This document shows, piece after piece, positions 44,607 through 57,089 of a stretch of DNA of 64,000 nt. The translations under genes and the position numbers were made by a program. The stretch spans positions 1,156,482 through 1,220,481 of the forward strand of contig SCFE01000019.1 in assembly GCA_004352715.1 (NCBI GenBank), in the 5' to 3' direction. Positions within the stretch are counted from its first letter, which is position 1. The number at the start of each line of letters is the position of its first letter. Under the pieces are notes generated by a model. It was not told the DNA's origin, did no database searches, and worked only from the letters and a program-made list of their open reading frames with translations. Source of the DNA: Hofstenia miamia (taxonomy: Eukaryota > Xenacoelomorpha > Acoela).

Positions 44607-47170
44607 GATTTACTTACTTATATAAAATATGTCCAATCAGTTGTTAAAATAAATCACAAATTTTGTTACTTTTATGCCCTGTGCTTTCTGAATTTTAAGA
44701 AACCTTGGCTTAACTTTTGAAACCTGGTATTGGTATAATTGGGCAATACTGAATGCTTGTATTTGCAATCCAAGTGTAAAGTCTTGGTTGAAACCTTAAA
44801 CAAACAGCATGCTATGCAGGTATGTTTTGCATATTATTTTGAAAAATAACCATTAAAAGACATATGAAAATGTATAGCAGGCATACTTAAAAATTTGAAG
44901 ATTAAAATGGAATAGAAGGAATCGCTAACTTTCTTTGTCCAACTTATTCCAATGTAATTCAAGTGGAATCCTCCTTACACAATTTAAGGTGGTTGTGTTT
45001 ATAATTTTTCTAGCATTTTATATAAATACTCAACTTATTTAGAGGATCATGACATGAAATTTATGAAGAACTTTTAATCGCAATGTTTCAGAAATAACCG
45101 TATCGTCGCAGGAATGTTCAATTTCTGAATCGTAGATGACTATGACTGCGTTGCACAGATTTTAGTAAAAATATATTTGACGAATAGTCTGATGTTTAAG
45201 AAAATTACATTGTGAAATAGAATCGTGTTAAAAAGTTCTTATTAAATCAAGCAGATTTTGAAACATAGAGTAACTTAGTGGCTTATCAGATCATCTTAGA
45301 AAAATTGTTTACTGCATAGTGTTTGCTGACAATCCTAAATAATTTCATAAAATACTTAATTCGAAATCTATTGAAAAGCATGAGTCAATCATTGATTAAT
45401 GCACTTCTAAAAAGAGCGATTCATAAAAAACGCATAAATAAGCAAGCCATTGACGTGAAAGTAGGCACTAAGTGCTATAATTACTGCATTTCAACAAAAT
45501 GTTTTAAGAAATCTAGTGCCATCATGTGTCATTTTGTTACAATTATATGCATGAGAAAGAATCTAGAGGAACTCACTTATCAGAATGTCAAGATGAATGT
45601 TTCAACAATATTAAATTCCTATTATAGTACAAATTTGAAGAAAGTGCAATTATTCTTATAGTATTTTAAATTTTTAATGCAAAAAGCAATAAAGTCGTTG
45701 AATTAATACTTCTATTACATGTTAAATGCAAACGATGTAAAACCGAATCTTGGAGAAAAAATACGTTACACACGATGTTGTACATTTGAATGTTAATTAC
45801 TTACTCAAGAAAGCGGGGCAGCAAGTGTAATTTGATGGGTAAATTACCAGGTAATCTTTTGGGTTGCGTATATGTATTTTTACAGCTGTCTAATATATGA
45901 AATGCTATTATAATGGAAGAAGAGTTATGAATTAAAATAATACCATCTAGTATTACAAACCTTAAAATTCTTTTCTTTTTTCCTCTCCCATAGAAACTTT
46001 CGTCAAGCATAGCATGTCATGACATTCAATTGATAAGAAAGATTAAATTTGAAATGAGAAGTAGGTCCTGGTAGTTAGTTTGAATAACTATCAAAATTTT
46101 GTATTTCTGCAAAATCAATAGCACTTGCATTAAAAATCTTTCAATTTTCAAACATTTCAAAAATTTGGAAAAGAATTCGTATGGGAATATACTTAAGTAT
46201 TTACATTGCACTGCGATATGAAGTTATGCAGGTTGTAATACTTGCAACATTTGAAATATATATACAGCACTGAAGCACAATGAAATAATATTTTGTATTT
46301 GCGGAAAAAATTTATTTAGACATGCAAGTTTGAATTTGCTGAGGCTATAAAAGCGCATAGATTTCACAAGTTTGAATTTGCTGAGGCTATAAAAGCGCAT
46401 AGATTTCACAAGGACATCTCCTTGGATCAAAAAGCTAAGCTATAACTTTAGTGCTACAATTTATTGTCGGAGGAGGAGGGGGGCGGTATTTTATGCAATA
46501 TGTTTTGACAAATGTCACAATTTTGGAAGCAATCGACGTGGAATTTGGGGTTTTTTAAGTAATTTATGTGGGTACGTAGCAGTGAATATTAAATATTTTT
46601 TCTTAAAATACAATAAAACTGTAACATTATTTAGGCTAAGTGTAAATTTTTTGTAGACCCTATAAATAGATTGATTAAAACAATATGTTTTCACTAACAC
46701 TATTTGTTCTATAAACTTATTTATGAATTTTTGAGATGTCCTGTTCTTTATTATTATATCGCATAAATTCATAACAGCTTACTTGCATATCATTCTCACC
46801 ACAAGCACGAAATATTTCACTAAACGGTATTAAAAAGTTGCAAACGAACAAAAATATGATAGATTCTCAAAATAGAATAACCTAAAAATATTTTGAATAT
46901 CAGATTTAAGGAAATTAAGTTTATGGAATATATCGTACTACAGAGAAGGCTTAATAGCGCTGCAGAATTTTACTAAGTAACAAAATATTACTATTTTAAA
47001 ATTCATTGTAGGACTTCAAAGTCATCGATCATTTACATGTTTGGTATTTGCCAAATTTTCGCAGTAATGTTACACGATAAGGAACAGAATAAGCACTTTT
47101 ACATACCTTTAATGTGCGGCAATTTTCACAATACAAAATTATATATTATCATAAAAATAGGAAGAAATTT
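44607..47170. other. Intergenic DNA downstream of the channel gene
   Basis: Contains a 112-residue plus-strand frame (45323-45661, Lys- and Asn-rich with scattered cysteines) without a recognisable family, and the 42-bp duplication at 46325. Nothing else is supported. Confidence 0.4.
46325..46412 (+). repeat. Exact 42-bp tandem duplication containing TATAAAAG
   Basis: Two perfect copies (46325-46366 and 46367-46408) plus a CAAG remnant. Each holds GCTATAAAAGCGCATAG, with a TATA-box-like core. Being perfect, the duplication is recent or an assembly slip. No transcript start can be assigned. Confidence 0.8.
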
Positions 47171-47171
47171 C

Positions 47172-47408
47172 TTAGACAACCGTAGAGCCAAATATCAGTC
47201 CATTGCTTTGCATCTCACCTGGCATAACTTTCTCCTTTTCTCTCTTGGCGTCATTGAATTTATAACGGATTTTGATTTGATAAAACCATGACAACAGATA
47301 AAAAATCACTTCCACTCCCTCAACCAAACTAATGATACTTAGTCCGATCCAGAGGCCCAATGTACCACCGATGTTGCTCAAGAACGTCATGAATGTCAGC
47401 TGACTTTC
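47172..47408 (-). CDS. DEG/ENaC exon 6 (TM2, C terminus)
   Basis: Residues 417-494. Acceptor TTTAG ends at 47409. ESQLTFMTFLSNIGG leads into TM2 with the GLS filter. A basic cytoplasmic tail of about 37 residues follows and ends FGSTVV at the stop. Confidence 0.93.
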   Translation of the reverse strand, partial: ESQLTFMTFLSNIGGTLGLWIGLSIISLVEGVEVIFYLLSWFYQIKIRYKFNDAKREKEKVMPGEMQSNGLIFGSTVV

Positions 47409-50400
47409 CTAAACAAATTCAAATATGATCGAGGGTTTCATTTTGATCAAATAAACTTTAAAGTGAATTTAATTTTTTAGAACCTGCATTTTAAGTTATG
47501 CCAGAAATGACCAATTACCGATATATCCTTAATTGTGTCCTATTCTTTAATATAAAACCATATAAAACTTTTAGTGCTACTCATTAAACAAAAATAAAGA
47601 CAAACTTGTTGTAGGGTGGGGGGATATTCACGGTTTATGTGAAAAGCGAGGTTGAATTTTTGAAGAGCTAAGAACTACTCGAGAATTCTATTGTTAATTC
47701 ATGAATTTTTCTTGTTTCTGTTAGATTTTGGAACGATTCACTTCAAAGAACGTCCGTCAACATACTGAATGCTTACAAATATTTATGAAAATGATTGTAC
47801 CAGCAACATATTAAAAACGAACTGCAAATTATACTGACTGCTATGAGTATTTCAACAGTTTTTTAGTGTTCTTGATCAGAAGTAACTCATTTGTATTTAA
47901 CTGTTGATTGGCTTAGCTATTGCTATTACCCCCCCNNNNNNNNNNNNNNNNNNNNNNNNNNNNNNNNNNNNNNNNNNNNNNNNNNNNNNNNNNNNNNNNN
48001 NNNNNNNNNNNNNNNNNCCCCCCCCCCCCTCCCAACGTTTTTATTTGAATAGCTGCTATTTTATGTCAACCCTTAGACCATAAACTTAGACATTCTATCT
48101 TAATCCTTGCTTAGAAACGTAACAATCACCTAATGTTAGATTTAGTCGTAAGTTCCAGTAGAAATGAGGCTCGACATTTAATGTCGTTCAAGATATCAAC
48201 TTTTTAGCTGACAAATGATCAGATAGCATCGATTCGTTCGACTTCCCAAAAAATCCCCAAAAAATTTTTCGCTTCTAACTTTCCTATCGGCAACCTTCCT
48301 CTAATCAGCTCAGTAATATGCCTATAATGTTTGTGTTTACGTTCAAAATTCTAGATTTAAATTCCTACTTGTGATTAAAATAGCACTTTATATATCTGAT
48401 ACCTCATAAATATCCTCTATTGAAAGATCATCGAAATATATTTCCACTTTGCTAAATTCAAGGCTCATTGACTTCCACACCGCATGAACACTGTGATGAT
48501 CAAACAAACTACCATTCATCACATTTCTAAATTCACTCGCTTTTGCGTAAATCAATTTGCCTTTTTCTCGAATCAGCATTCGAACAAAATACGTCACATA
48601 CTCGAACTGTGGCCAGTTTGCTGTCGAAAACGTTGTTTTGTATTTTACTTCTTTGCATGGCACCTAAATAGAAGAACTATAGGTAACCACAAAAACAATG
48701 AATAAAAAATTTAAAAATTAACAATTTTTGAAACTAATTTTGTTAAATCTTAATGTTAGTTTTGGTAAACTGAGACTGCTTAGCAAACTTAAATGTTTCA
48801 CAAAGCTTTTCTCTTTAAAATTGTTACAACTTTGAAATATTCGCATTCAACGTGTAACAAAATTTATACCTCGCATTTGCAAAGCAGAGATCCTCGACTG
48901 TAGTCTTCCAAAACATGATCTAAACAAGTGTGTTCTTGGTGATAGTTGCAAGGCTTTACTTCTGGTAAATCAACAATTAGTGATGAGCTGCAGTTGCATT
49001 TTTTATAAGTAAATTCTGCAAGACAGTATTTGTTACAAGCTTTAGTTGTGTATCTAAAATGACAAAACTTTAGATAAATATACAGCATACTCCCAACAAA
49101 TCCTTCTTTATCCCAACTCTTCATTTATTTCTAGGAAAAAGGATTTTGTGTTGAAAAAACCTACTCCGGTTATAAATTTTTGCCTTCAAATCCAAATATA
49201 AAAATAATTATATAATCACCACTCCAATGAAATATTACTCTCAGCGATTGTCCAATTCGATGAATTGTACACTGGAAGGGATTCATGTGCATTCATTTTC
49301 ATAGTGTTATTCCATTGTTCACAAAGCCAAAGGAAAATATAACATTCGCTCTAGCAGATAATACAAGTCTAGTTTCGTTTATCAGCCAAAATCAAAAACT
49401 GGCGAATTCCACCACTGCTATAAAATACAATTTCCTTAGGGATGCACTAAAAAATTTCGGCACAATACACAGTTCTTGAATTTGTCTTTTTAAGCTACAT
49501 ATAATACAGAATTTAATTCCCGAGACTCCGACTTCATTTCAGTAGTAATTTTTACTGACCTATATTTTGAGTCTTTTGTAAGTTGCATATTTTCAGGCCA
49601 AGTGTTTTCATTGCATTCACCATGTGGATGTGACAATCTTCTGAAGTTTTTTTCATGAATTCGAATGAATGTCGCAGTACCTGTTGACACAGAGAAGCCT
49701 TCACTTTCCGGAAATGGTTGAACATCTCTTGGATGAATGCTCACACGAACTCCAGCTACTTGAGAGACAGATTTGTCGTATCCTTCAACATTTGTATACA
49801 ACACTAGTTTTAAGCCATACAGAGAACCCTCTCGCACTGATGTTACTGGTTTTCTAAACGAATATTTGACATAGAAGATGTAATTCTCATTTTGAAATTT
49901 GCTTTTTTTGAACAAACATACTTAGTTTAAGCTGCAAATCGCATGTTAGAGCAATATAATTTGAAATCCAATGTATAGATTTTGAAATTACGCTATATAA
50001 GTGGCTAGACTGGATTGTAATTATAATTACATAGTCCAGGGTTTTACTCCTAAATAATTAACAAGGGGGTACTCTATATATGAGAACTGACATTTTTATG
50101 TTATATTTTGACCAAATTTTGTTATTCAACAATTAAAATCCAACACCACAAATCATAATTTTGACTTTATATTAACGAAATAATTCAATTAAAACGACCT
50201 TATGCGGAGTATGTGGTGCCTAAAACGCGTTATAGACGACTATAATAAAATGTGTAAAGTTTCAAACAGAAGATAAAAATCTATTTTTAATTTTTTTATC
50301 GCTTTGTTCAAATAGTTTATATTAACCTAATTTTAATCAAACAAAATATTTTAAAATTTATTTTTCATGTCTAAGACAATTTTCCAGTGTGTTTTTGACA

Positions 50401-53400
50401 AAGAAAAACATTTTGGACTTCGACTTTTCCTGTTCCAGTCATTTCAAAAACACTACCCATGATACGTAACTATTTACTTACTTTCTCATTATGTCCCGAT
50501 TTTATAAAAGGCTATACTATGTGTAAATTTAGTAATCAAATGACTAAAATCCTCGACAATTTATCCTTTCCTATTGGTATTGAATTTTGTGAAAAAGCAT
50601 GCAGATTAGTGAGAAACTGTGTTAATTTGTGTCTTCAACATGAAGGTGGACATTTTGAAAATATTCGTTAAAATTATTTATTCTTTCTATCTGAGTATTC
50701 CTAAAATTATGATTGCATATTTATTGATTACCAAAATACATGCATATGCTTTATTTCAAAATTTTGCGTTAATTGAATTGCTTAACACCCTATACACACA
50801 CACACANNNNNNNNNNNNNNNNNNNNNNNNNNNNNNNNNNNNNNNNNNNNNNNNNNNNNNNNNNNNNNNNNNNNNNNNNNNNNNNNNNNNNNNNNNNNNN
50901 NNNNNNNNNNNNNNNNNNNNNNNNNNNNNNNNNNNNNNNNNNNNNNNNNNNNNNNNNNNNNNNNNNNNATATATATATATATATATATATATATATACTA
51001 GGGTAGCCAGCACCAATGAAAATGGGCCCGTTAGTTTGTCGGTGCCTGCATGCTAAGCCCATTATGCTCGTAATTAAACTGTCATAGCCATCGATTAAGT
51101 TCACATCAATAAAAAAATTAAGTTTTTTGTTGAAATCACTGAGAAGAACAATTTTACAACTATAATATCATAATTTATCCCGTTTTTAGCAGATTAATTA
51201 ACAAGTTTTGTCAATCATTGAGAAAGAGTGCTTCAAACATCATAAACCTATTCAGGGCTAGGATTTATATACTTAAGGAATAAAGCAGATTCTTACGCAT
51301 ACTTGGACACAGTTTTCCTTAACGTATATTTCTATGATATCTTTCATATTTCATCGTATTTCAACGCGAATGTCACAGATGCCGCATATTTTACTGAATT
51401 TCATCTGTTCATGCAACACCTCGAATGTGACGACTAAAAAATATTTGGGAATTGTGGAACATATTTATTTGCTTGACGACAACGTAATATAGGAATTTCG
51501 TTTCATTACTGTATTTTCCAGATTCGTCCTGAAGATATAACGACATTGCAAGGGCGGTTATTTCTTTTCATTAGATACTTGATAGTGTCATAGAACAGAT
51601 GAAGAAATACCAAGAAAAGCTCAATATCTTACAGGAAATCTCGATTTACGATTCATAAGAATATTTGCACAACTGAAAAAGAAAAAAATCCATGCAATTC
51701 ATGTTAATCCTTTAAATATTCCTATATACAGAAATGTGCCTATAGTCTAGATGGGTCGAATTCAAGCACCCATTTGGTTGACATGGGGGTGGGGTGGTGA
51801 GGGCCGTGAAGCCTGTTTGTTTCACTTATGGGGAACAGACGGTGACGTAGTGGAAACACTGCTACAAACACTGCTACCGGACCCTGAGTTTTTAGCGTAG
51901 TCATTTCTCTCTATAGGATATGTCAAGGGCCAGTGCTTGCTGTCGCTAGCGAGACAGCTTTGCTGTGTTACATTAGTTTTCTTGGTTGCAGCAAGCACCC
52001 ACTAAGTTACAACCGTTAGTAGTTTTGCTTGACTAAAGCAAGAGAGTCGCAACCCTTTCCACTGAAGTTTCGCATTCGACTTCACTCCATTGATCATACT
52101 CAAAACTGATCAGTTTTCTGCGTGCCAGAGGTCATCAGATGTTTCTGATTAAAACGGCCTGTATTAATTATTTATGTATTCTAAATATATATTTATCTGA
52201 AAGTTAGGCTTTTGCTAAATTCTTATGATGACATGTGTGAGTTTTTGTAAGTCTTATATTGACTATAACAGCCTTGAATAGACTATACGGAAATTGACAA
52301 ACAAATAATACAAATAATAGAATTGCATACGTATCGAAATTCAAATATTTATATAATAAACATATCAGATGAGTAAAGAATAAAGCGTCAGCTTGAGGAA
52401 AGTCAGGTTACGTTTGTAGAAAGATGTACACAGGTTAGCATAAGAAGATTAAGCGGCACTTCTAAGGGTAAATATCTGGACCCGGATAATGATTTTACAC
52501 TCTGTTCAGTCTGTCAACTACCACAGAAACCCCAACCACAGATAAAACTGTAAACTTATTCTTTAATATCAGCACTTGCATAAAAAGTGCAATTATATAT
52601 ATAGTTCTTGGTAAGTGCATATTAGGATTCTGTAGGACCATTCAGTCCCACGAGACTGGGATTTGGTACTAAGTATTTCAGTAGGAGTGGTACTTACTAA
52701 GGCCTGGGACCATAAATAATGAAACTGGGATCACGAATTTAACTGTTGCTCTAAATCGAAGTTGTAAGAAAAATCATGTAACCGGAATTTCCATGAGATA
52801 GGCATGAGAAGGAACTGGGTCCAAAATAATCCTGGTCCCTCAGAAAAGTAGTGTAACATCGATTTTGGCTGTCATTCAAGTGTTTTCAGTCTTAAGCATG
52901 TATTTGTAAATATCTTGATAATGACTTTATATATATATATAATACCAATTAGTTGTTGTAAATAGAGAACCGTTTTATAGAGTTGAAGGGTAAGTCGGGA
53001 ATGCGTGAATTTTAGTAGCGCACAAGTTGACCGCTCTGTAATGGTCAGAACAGGTGGGTGCATTCCAATGGATTAGGGGGTAGTTAATCTGGTTCTTGTT
53101 TGTTTCAATCGAATTATTCTTATGCTAAGATTTTTTAGCTATATGCCATGCCCACGATATTCTATACAAAAAAATGTCAAAATTTCGCCTATAGCGACTA
53201 GAATGATTAACATTTTCGTCTGTTGTGGTCAGTTTTTGTAAATAACTTTTTACCAAAAATGCTTGATGCTAATGTGGATAGGTAAGATCATATGAATTTT
53301 TCAAGGGTACAAGTTTTCTACATATAATAAGGGTTGTAGCTTTTTGAACCTATTTTAGCTCATAAATCTTTAGCAGGCGTGTGATGTTTATTTTGTTTTT

Positions 53401-56400
53401 CAAAAAAATTCTTAAAGTAAAGTGAGTTGTATTGAGGATGGTCTAGATGGGGTTGAATGAGATTTTTTAACGTTGATTTCTTAGTTTGGATTTGACTAAA
53501 TATTACACTTTAATTAAATATAACTGCGAAATAGTTAAACTAGATATTGGGGTGGTCCTTAATATATGAAGTGTGACCGATACGCTCTTGCACAATTTCA
53601 GTTTGTTCTATCCTTGGACCTAATGCTTGTGATGAAATTTGAGCCGAATCAAATAAGATTTGGAGGTAATTCAATGTGCTTAAAATTTGAGTAACGCAAT
53701 ATAAGTATTACCTCACTATTTTTCCTATATTATCTCGGATTTTGCTTCCTTAAAGCTCTCTTTATCCAATCAATAAATACGTTTTATGAACGCCAGATAT
53801 CTGCTTGCTAATCTGATGTAAATTCGTGTTTTTTTCCATTTTATCACTGAGCAATTTACATTTTTCTCTGTCTCATTTTTTCTGACTGAGCTATATATTG
53901 ACTCAGATTTCCCCGCCTTAAAGCTCATTTTGTTCAATCAATTTGCTCTAAAAAGAAATAGAAGCTATAGAATACTGATTATTGTCTGACCTGACAAAGC
54001 CAATTAATTAATTATTTGAAAGATTTGATCTAAATTCAAATCTGAAACACTGAGCAATGTAAGAAAGCTATGTAATAATGCTAAATATCAGACCAGCCAA
54101 ACAAAGCAACGATTTGAAATTTGGAATGCTTTTTTGAAATTTCGGCCAATGCTGCGTGATTCAAAGGGAAATATTCACATCTGTGATTTCCATGGGTTTA
54201 GAAGTGCCTGTTTTCAAACGATTTATGAGTCAGTGAGAATTAATAGATTGGAGCCCATATGAAGAAGGTATTGACGGAGATGTGTTTGCGGCAGTGGCGG
54301 GTACACGCGAAGAAACTTTATACGCCCTCGTTCAGTATGTGGAGCATGATCTTCCTTGCGATGATTACAGAAAGATGGCGGATTTGGCTATCATCCTGTT
54401 CGGTTCCACTCCAACTCACGGAATCAAGCTCCTGTCTCCTGGGAGCATCCATCATGCCAGATGATAAAGATTTTCATTTTCCGCCATCAATTGAGTCTGA
54501 CACATCAAGAAGAGCAAGGGGTCCGGGGGCTTGTTATTTTTCTCCTTTGCATCTACATAGAGAATTGTATATCAGCCACAAATGCAGTTTGGGCGCCAAT
54601 GAATGATCTGAAACTTTGTCAAGACTTATCAGTTTACAAAGACGTTGGAATCAACTCCGCTTACCCTCCAAAAATTGCCTATTGTGTCTTTCCGAGGACC
54701 TTATTGTGCTTGTCATTTTCGATGAAATATTTTCAAAGCAAGAAAAAGAAACAATTTGGAAATTATCGAAATAAATCGATGAAGAGGAAGATACACCAAA
54801 AAGGCCCAAGGAAGACATGTCCAGAAATTGCGAGAAAACTTTGTCCGATTTCATAAGACAATATTCAAAAGGTGTCTTTCGAGATTTTCAATTCTCGGAC
54901 TCCTTACTTTCTGTAAGTCTCTCTGAATAGAAAGACTTGGGTGATTTTGAACGTGCAAGAAGACGTGTCACTCCACTGCGTTACAAATGAAAACGCAGAG
55001 CGAGGTGTGGCCCTTATTCAAGAATTCAAAGGAAGCCTGACATAGGATGAAGAGCAGCTTCAGTATTTACTACTCACTGTCGTATCGGAACATTGAAAAC
55101 GATCACCGAACTTTTCGAAAGCAACAATCCTTTCGCAACTAAAAAGATAAGACCTGTGAATGTTTCCTGTAAGTGATTCCTATGTAACATGTGACAAAAT
55201 AGCAAATAATAAAACGTACATTTATCTTGATGTACATTGTGATAAACTGTTAAGTAGATAATCACAAGGCTAAAATCAAAGAAACTCTTCAGAAAAAAAC
55301 GGATGCAATTGTTGTAAGCAAAAAAATCTAATACTTAAAATAAAGTACAAAATGTATGAATGATCATAGAAAGTACAAACAGAAAGCTTAGATTAAAAAC
55401 AATGCATGTAGTAAATTTCTTACATGTATAAATAATACATGAATGCAATATTGGCCAAAATAAAAGGGAAATTCAATAAAAAATCAGATCATTACTTTCT
55501 TCGTCAGGTCTGGCAATAAACAGTCTTCTATAGCTTCTTTCACTTGTTGGAGCAAGTGGGTTGGGATAAAGGAAGCTTTAAGGAGGCGAAATCTGAGACA
55601 ATATAGGAAAAATGGTGAGATACTACTTATTTTGTGTAACGCAAATTTTAAGCGCTACCTCTAAATTTTATTCGACTTTGCTCAAATTGCATCACAAGCA
55701 TTAGGTCCAAGGATATAACAAAGTAAAAGTGTACAAGAAGGTATCGGTAATACTTCATATATTAAAGAACACCCTACTATATATATGTTCCGTAGTGCTC
55801 GCAATAGAATATACCTATATTTATTTAAAAACAGTAGAGCGATGTGGAATTTTAACAAGCATCAGCATATGCATACGAACACAGCTTTTCCACATATATT
55901 TGACTATGATTTGCTTATCCATCTCTAAATCAGACTCAATGAAAGAAAAGTAAAAATCATAAAAAATTTTTAAAATTTTTAAAAATTTGACAAAATATAT
56001 TTTGAAAAACTATATTTAGGTTGTCGATATCAATAACGCATGACATTTTATTTAAATAACATAATATAATTATCAAATTTTTTGAATCAATGCAAAATTT
56101 TAAATTTTATGACGGTTAATTTTTATTTCCCAAAAACAATGTTGTGTTGCGTACAAAACAAATTTGACAATTCCACACAACGCATAACGTCAATAAAATT
56201 TAAATATTTTGAAATGCAAATCTCTAAATGTTAATATAATACTGTACCACATTTATAGAAAGCATTCCAATTACTAGTCAATAATTAGGCATTTCCAACA
56301 ATATTATACAAGGCTTGAGCATGATCTATCAAGTGATAGAAATTTATTGAAAATACAAATGACTTTCTATGGGAAGTAATCTACAAACTATCAAAGAAAT

Positions 56401-57089
56401 TAGAAACTGACTAACTTTCTCTTATGGTTGAATGTAAAACAGTTGCCGTATATATCATTTTGCCATTTAACGAAATCATCAGAAGTACAAGGTTGTGAGT
56501 CGAATGAACATTGAATGATGAAGTCGTCAATCTGAACTCCGAATCTGTCAATTTCATCCTTAGAAAAAGTCCATATGTTCTTCACGTCAACTTTAGCATC
56601 TCCATTGCTCTAAAGATACTGTTGATCGTGAAATTCGAATCATATATCATAAAATGACTTTCAAAACTTAATTTAAAATTTTTACCGTCAAAAAATTCAT
56701 TCCTAAATGATTCATATTAGAATAAGGATTAAATTCTTGAGATATATAAAGCAAAACATTTAGAATGAACTTACTAAATTTCTATTGTAACTTTCTACGT
56801 TTAGTCTATCAATTTTGTTTAAATTGCACAAAGTAACAGATGGCCAAGTGACATTTTGTCTTCTAACAACTCGAAGTTTGGTGTTTACGTGGTATCTGAG
56901 GTATCTTGTTGTTAAGTAAAACGTCTGAACAGCAAATATGAGAAAGCAAACCATGAAGACTGTTATCCAAAACACTCTTCGGAACCAATGTGGACCGCGA
57001 GTTGCGCGGGGTATTCCATGGGCTGTGGACTGCAGAAGAATTGGCTTCAAAGTTTCGGCAAGACTTTCCTGGATTTCTTTTTCTTTCAT
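47172..57089 (-). CDS. DEG/ENaC/ASIC-family sodium channel subunit, six exons, complete
   Basis: Six exons join in phase into 494 residues plus stop: 57089-56775, 56609-56416, 49853-49560, 49053-48870, 48663-48403 and 47408-47172. Family features occur in order: the His-Gly gating pair at 24-25; TM1 at about 37-59; WPSVTLCNLN at 82-91; YGNCFTFN; PFPESEGFSVSTGTATFI and the RLSHPHGEC region; a cysteine-rich domain (CNKYCLAE, KCNCS, CLDHV, LCKCE); PCKEVKYKTTFSTANWP; and TM2 with GGTLGLWIGLSIISLVEG. The G-L-S selectivity-filter triplet is at 438-440. Members are trimeric cation channels of the plasma membrane, gated by protons, peptides or force; the gating stimulus here is unknown. N gaps fall only in introns 2 and 5. 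An in-frame stop lies 35-40 codons upstream of the chosen ATG, with no other Met between. Confidence 0.93.
47936..48017. other. Gap of 82 N inside a poly-C tract
   Basis: The gap in intron 5 is flanked by runs of C on both sides, so it probably represents an unsequenced homopolymer. Confidence 0.9.
48403..48663 (-). CDS. DEG/ENaC exon 5
   Basis: 261 bp, beginning VPCKEVKYKTTFSTANWP (the conserved post-thumb motif) and ending FDDLSIEDIYE before donor GTATCA. The open frame reads on into the intron for four residues. Confidence 0.9.
48870..49053 (-). CDS. DEG/ENaC exon 4 (cysteine-rich domain)
   Basis: 184 bp. It encodes YTTKACNKYCLAEFTYKKC and onwards to LLCKCE, with about nine cysteines in the disulfide pattern of the thumb domain. 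Acceptor ATTTTAG, donor GTATAA (not the consensus GTAAGT). Confidence 0.92.
49560..49853 (-). CDS. DEG/ENaC exon 3
   Basis: 294 bp from acceptor TTTAG to donor GTCAGT. It encodes KPVTSVREGSLYGLKLVLYT and the RVSIHPRDVQPFPESEGFSV stretch of the extracellular palm and beta-ball region. It ends inside the Arg codon of KDSKYR. Confidence 0.92.
50797..50997. repeat. CA and TA microsatellites flanking a 162-N gap
   Basis: A CA run ends at 50806 and a TA run of about 27 bp starts at 50969. The gap likely hides a compound simple repeat. Confidence 0.85.
51720..52140. repeat. GC-richer interspersed repeat in intron 2
   Basis: A locally GC-richer patch with short imperfect palindromes (GCTGTCGCTAGCGAGACAGC at about 51938) and repeated words such as ACACTGCTA and AAGCA. 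A weak B-box-like GGTCGAATTC lies at about 51755, but no tRNA fold forms. Class unknown. Confidence 0.35.
54180..55090 (+). pseudogene. Transposon-derived protein relic of a recurrent unnamed family
   Basis: Coding text in the plus strand: DGDVFAAVAGTREETLYAL and DDYRKMADLAIILFGSTPTH, then SPGSIHHAR. A 1-bp shift near 54462 leads to MIKIFIFRHQLSLT and SATNAVWAPMNDLKLCQDL; further shifts lead to NENAERGVALIQEFKGSL before DEEQLQYLLL. I recall multicopy proteins with this order (HARW-type segment, then AERGVALIQ) in invertebrate genomes, usually left uncharacterised. It lies antisense inside the channel's second intron and is inactive. Confidence 0.5.
56416..56609 (-). CDS. DEG/ENaC exon 2
   Basis: 194 bp between acceptor CTTTAG (ending 56610) and donor GTTAGT (56415-56410). 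It encodes SNGDAKVDVKNIWTF through IYGNCFTFNHKRK; the last codon is split with exon 3. Two cysteines (QCSFDSQPC) precede the conserved YGNCFTFN. Confidence 0.9.
56775..57089 (-). CDS. DEG/ENaC exon 1 (N terminus, TM1)
   Basis: Residues 1-105, from MKEKEIQESL to the SYNRNL codons, with donor GTAAGT at 56774-56769. It holds the cytoplasmic His-Gly motif, TM1 and the post-TM1 TLCNLN motif. Confidence 0.92.

Larger units (their letters stand above)
49854..56415. other. Large second intron of the DEG/ENaC gene
   Basis: 6562 bp including a 162-N gap (50807-50968) between CA and TA microsatellites. It holds the transposon-derived relic at 54.2-55.1 kb, a GC-richer repeat at 51.7-52.2 kb, and otherwise AT-rich DNA without genes. 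Confidence 0.75.

Noticed and set aside
47037-47291. Plus-strand frame opposite the last DEG/ENaC exon
   Set aside because: It is the antisense of a well-supported exon with no motif of its own.
49436-49470. AGGGATGCACTAAAAAATTTCGG as the end of a hAT element
   Set aside because: It resembles such ends, but only one end is seen, and the site lies in the short intron 3 next to the channel exon.
50756-51104. Open frames with YIYIYI and THTH text
   Set aside because: These are translations of CA and TA microsatellites and an N gap.
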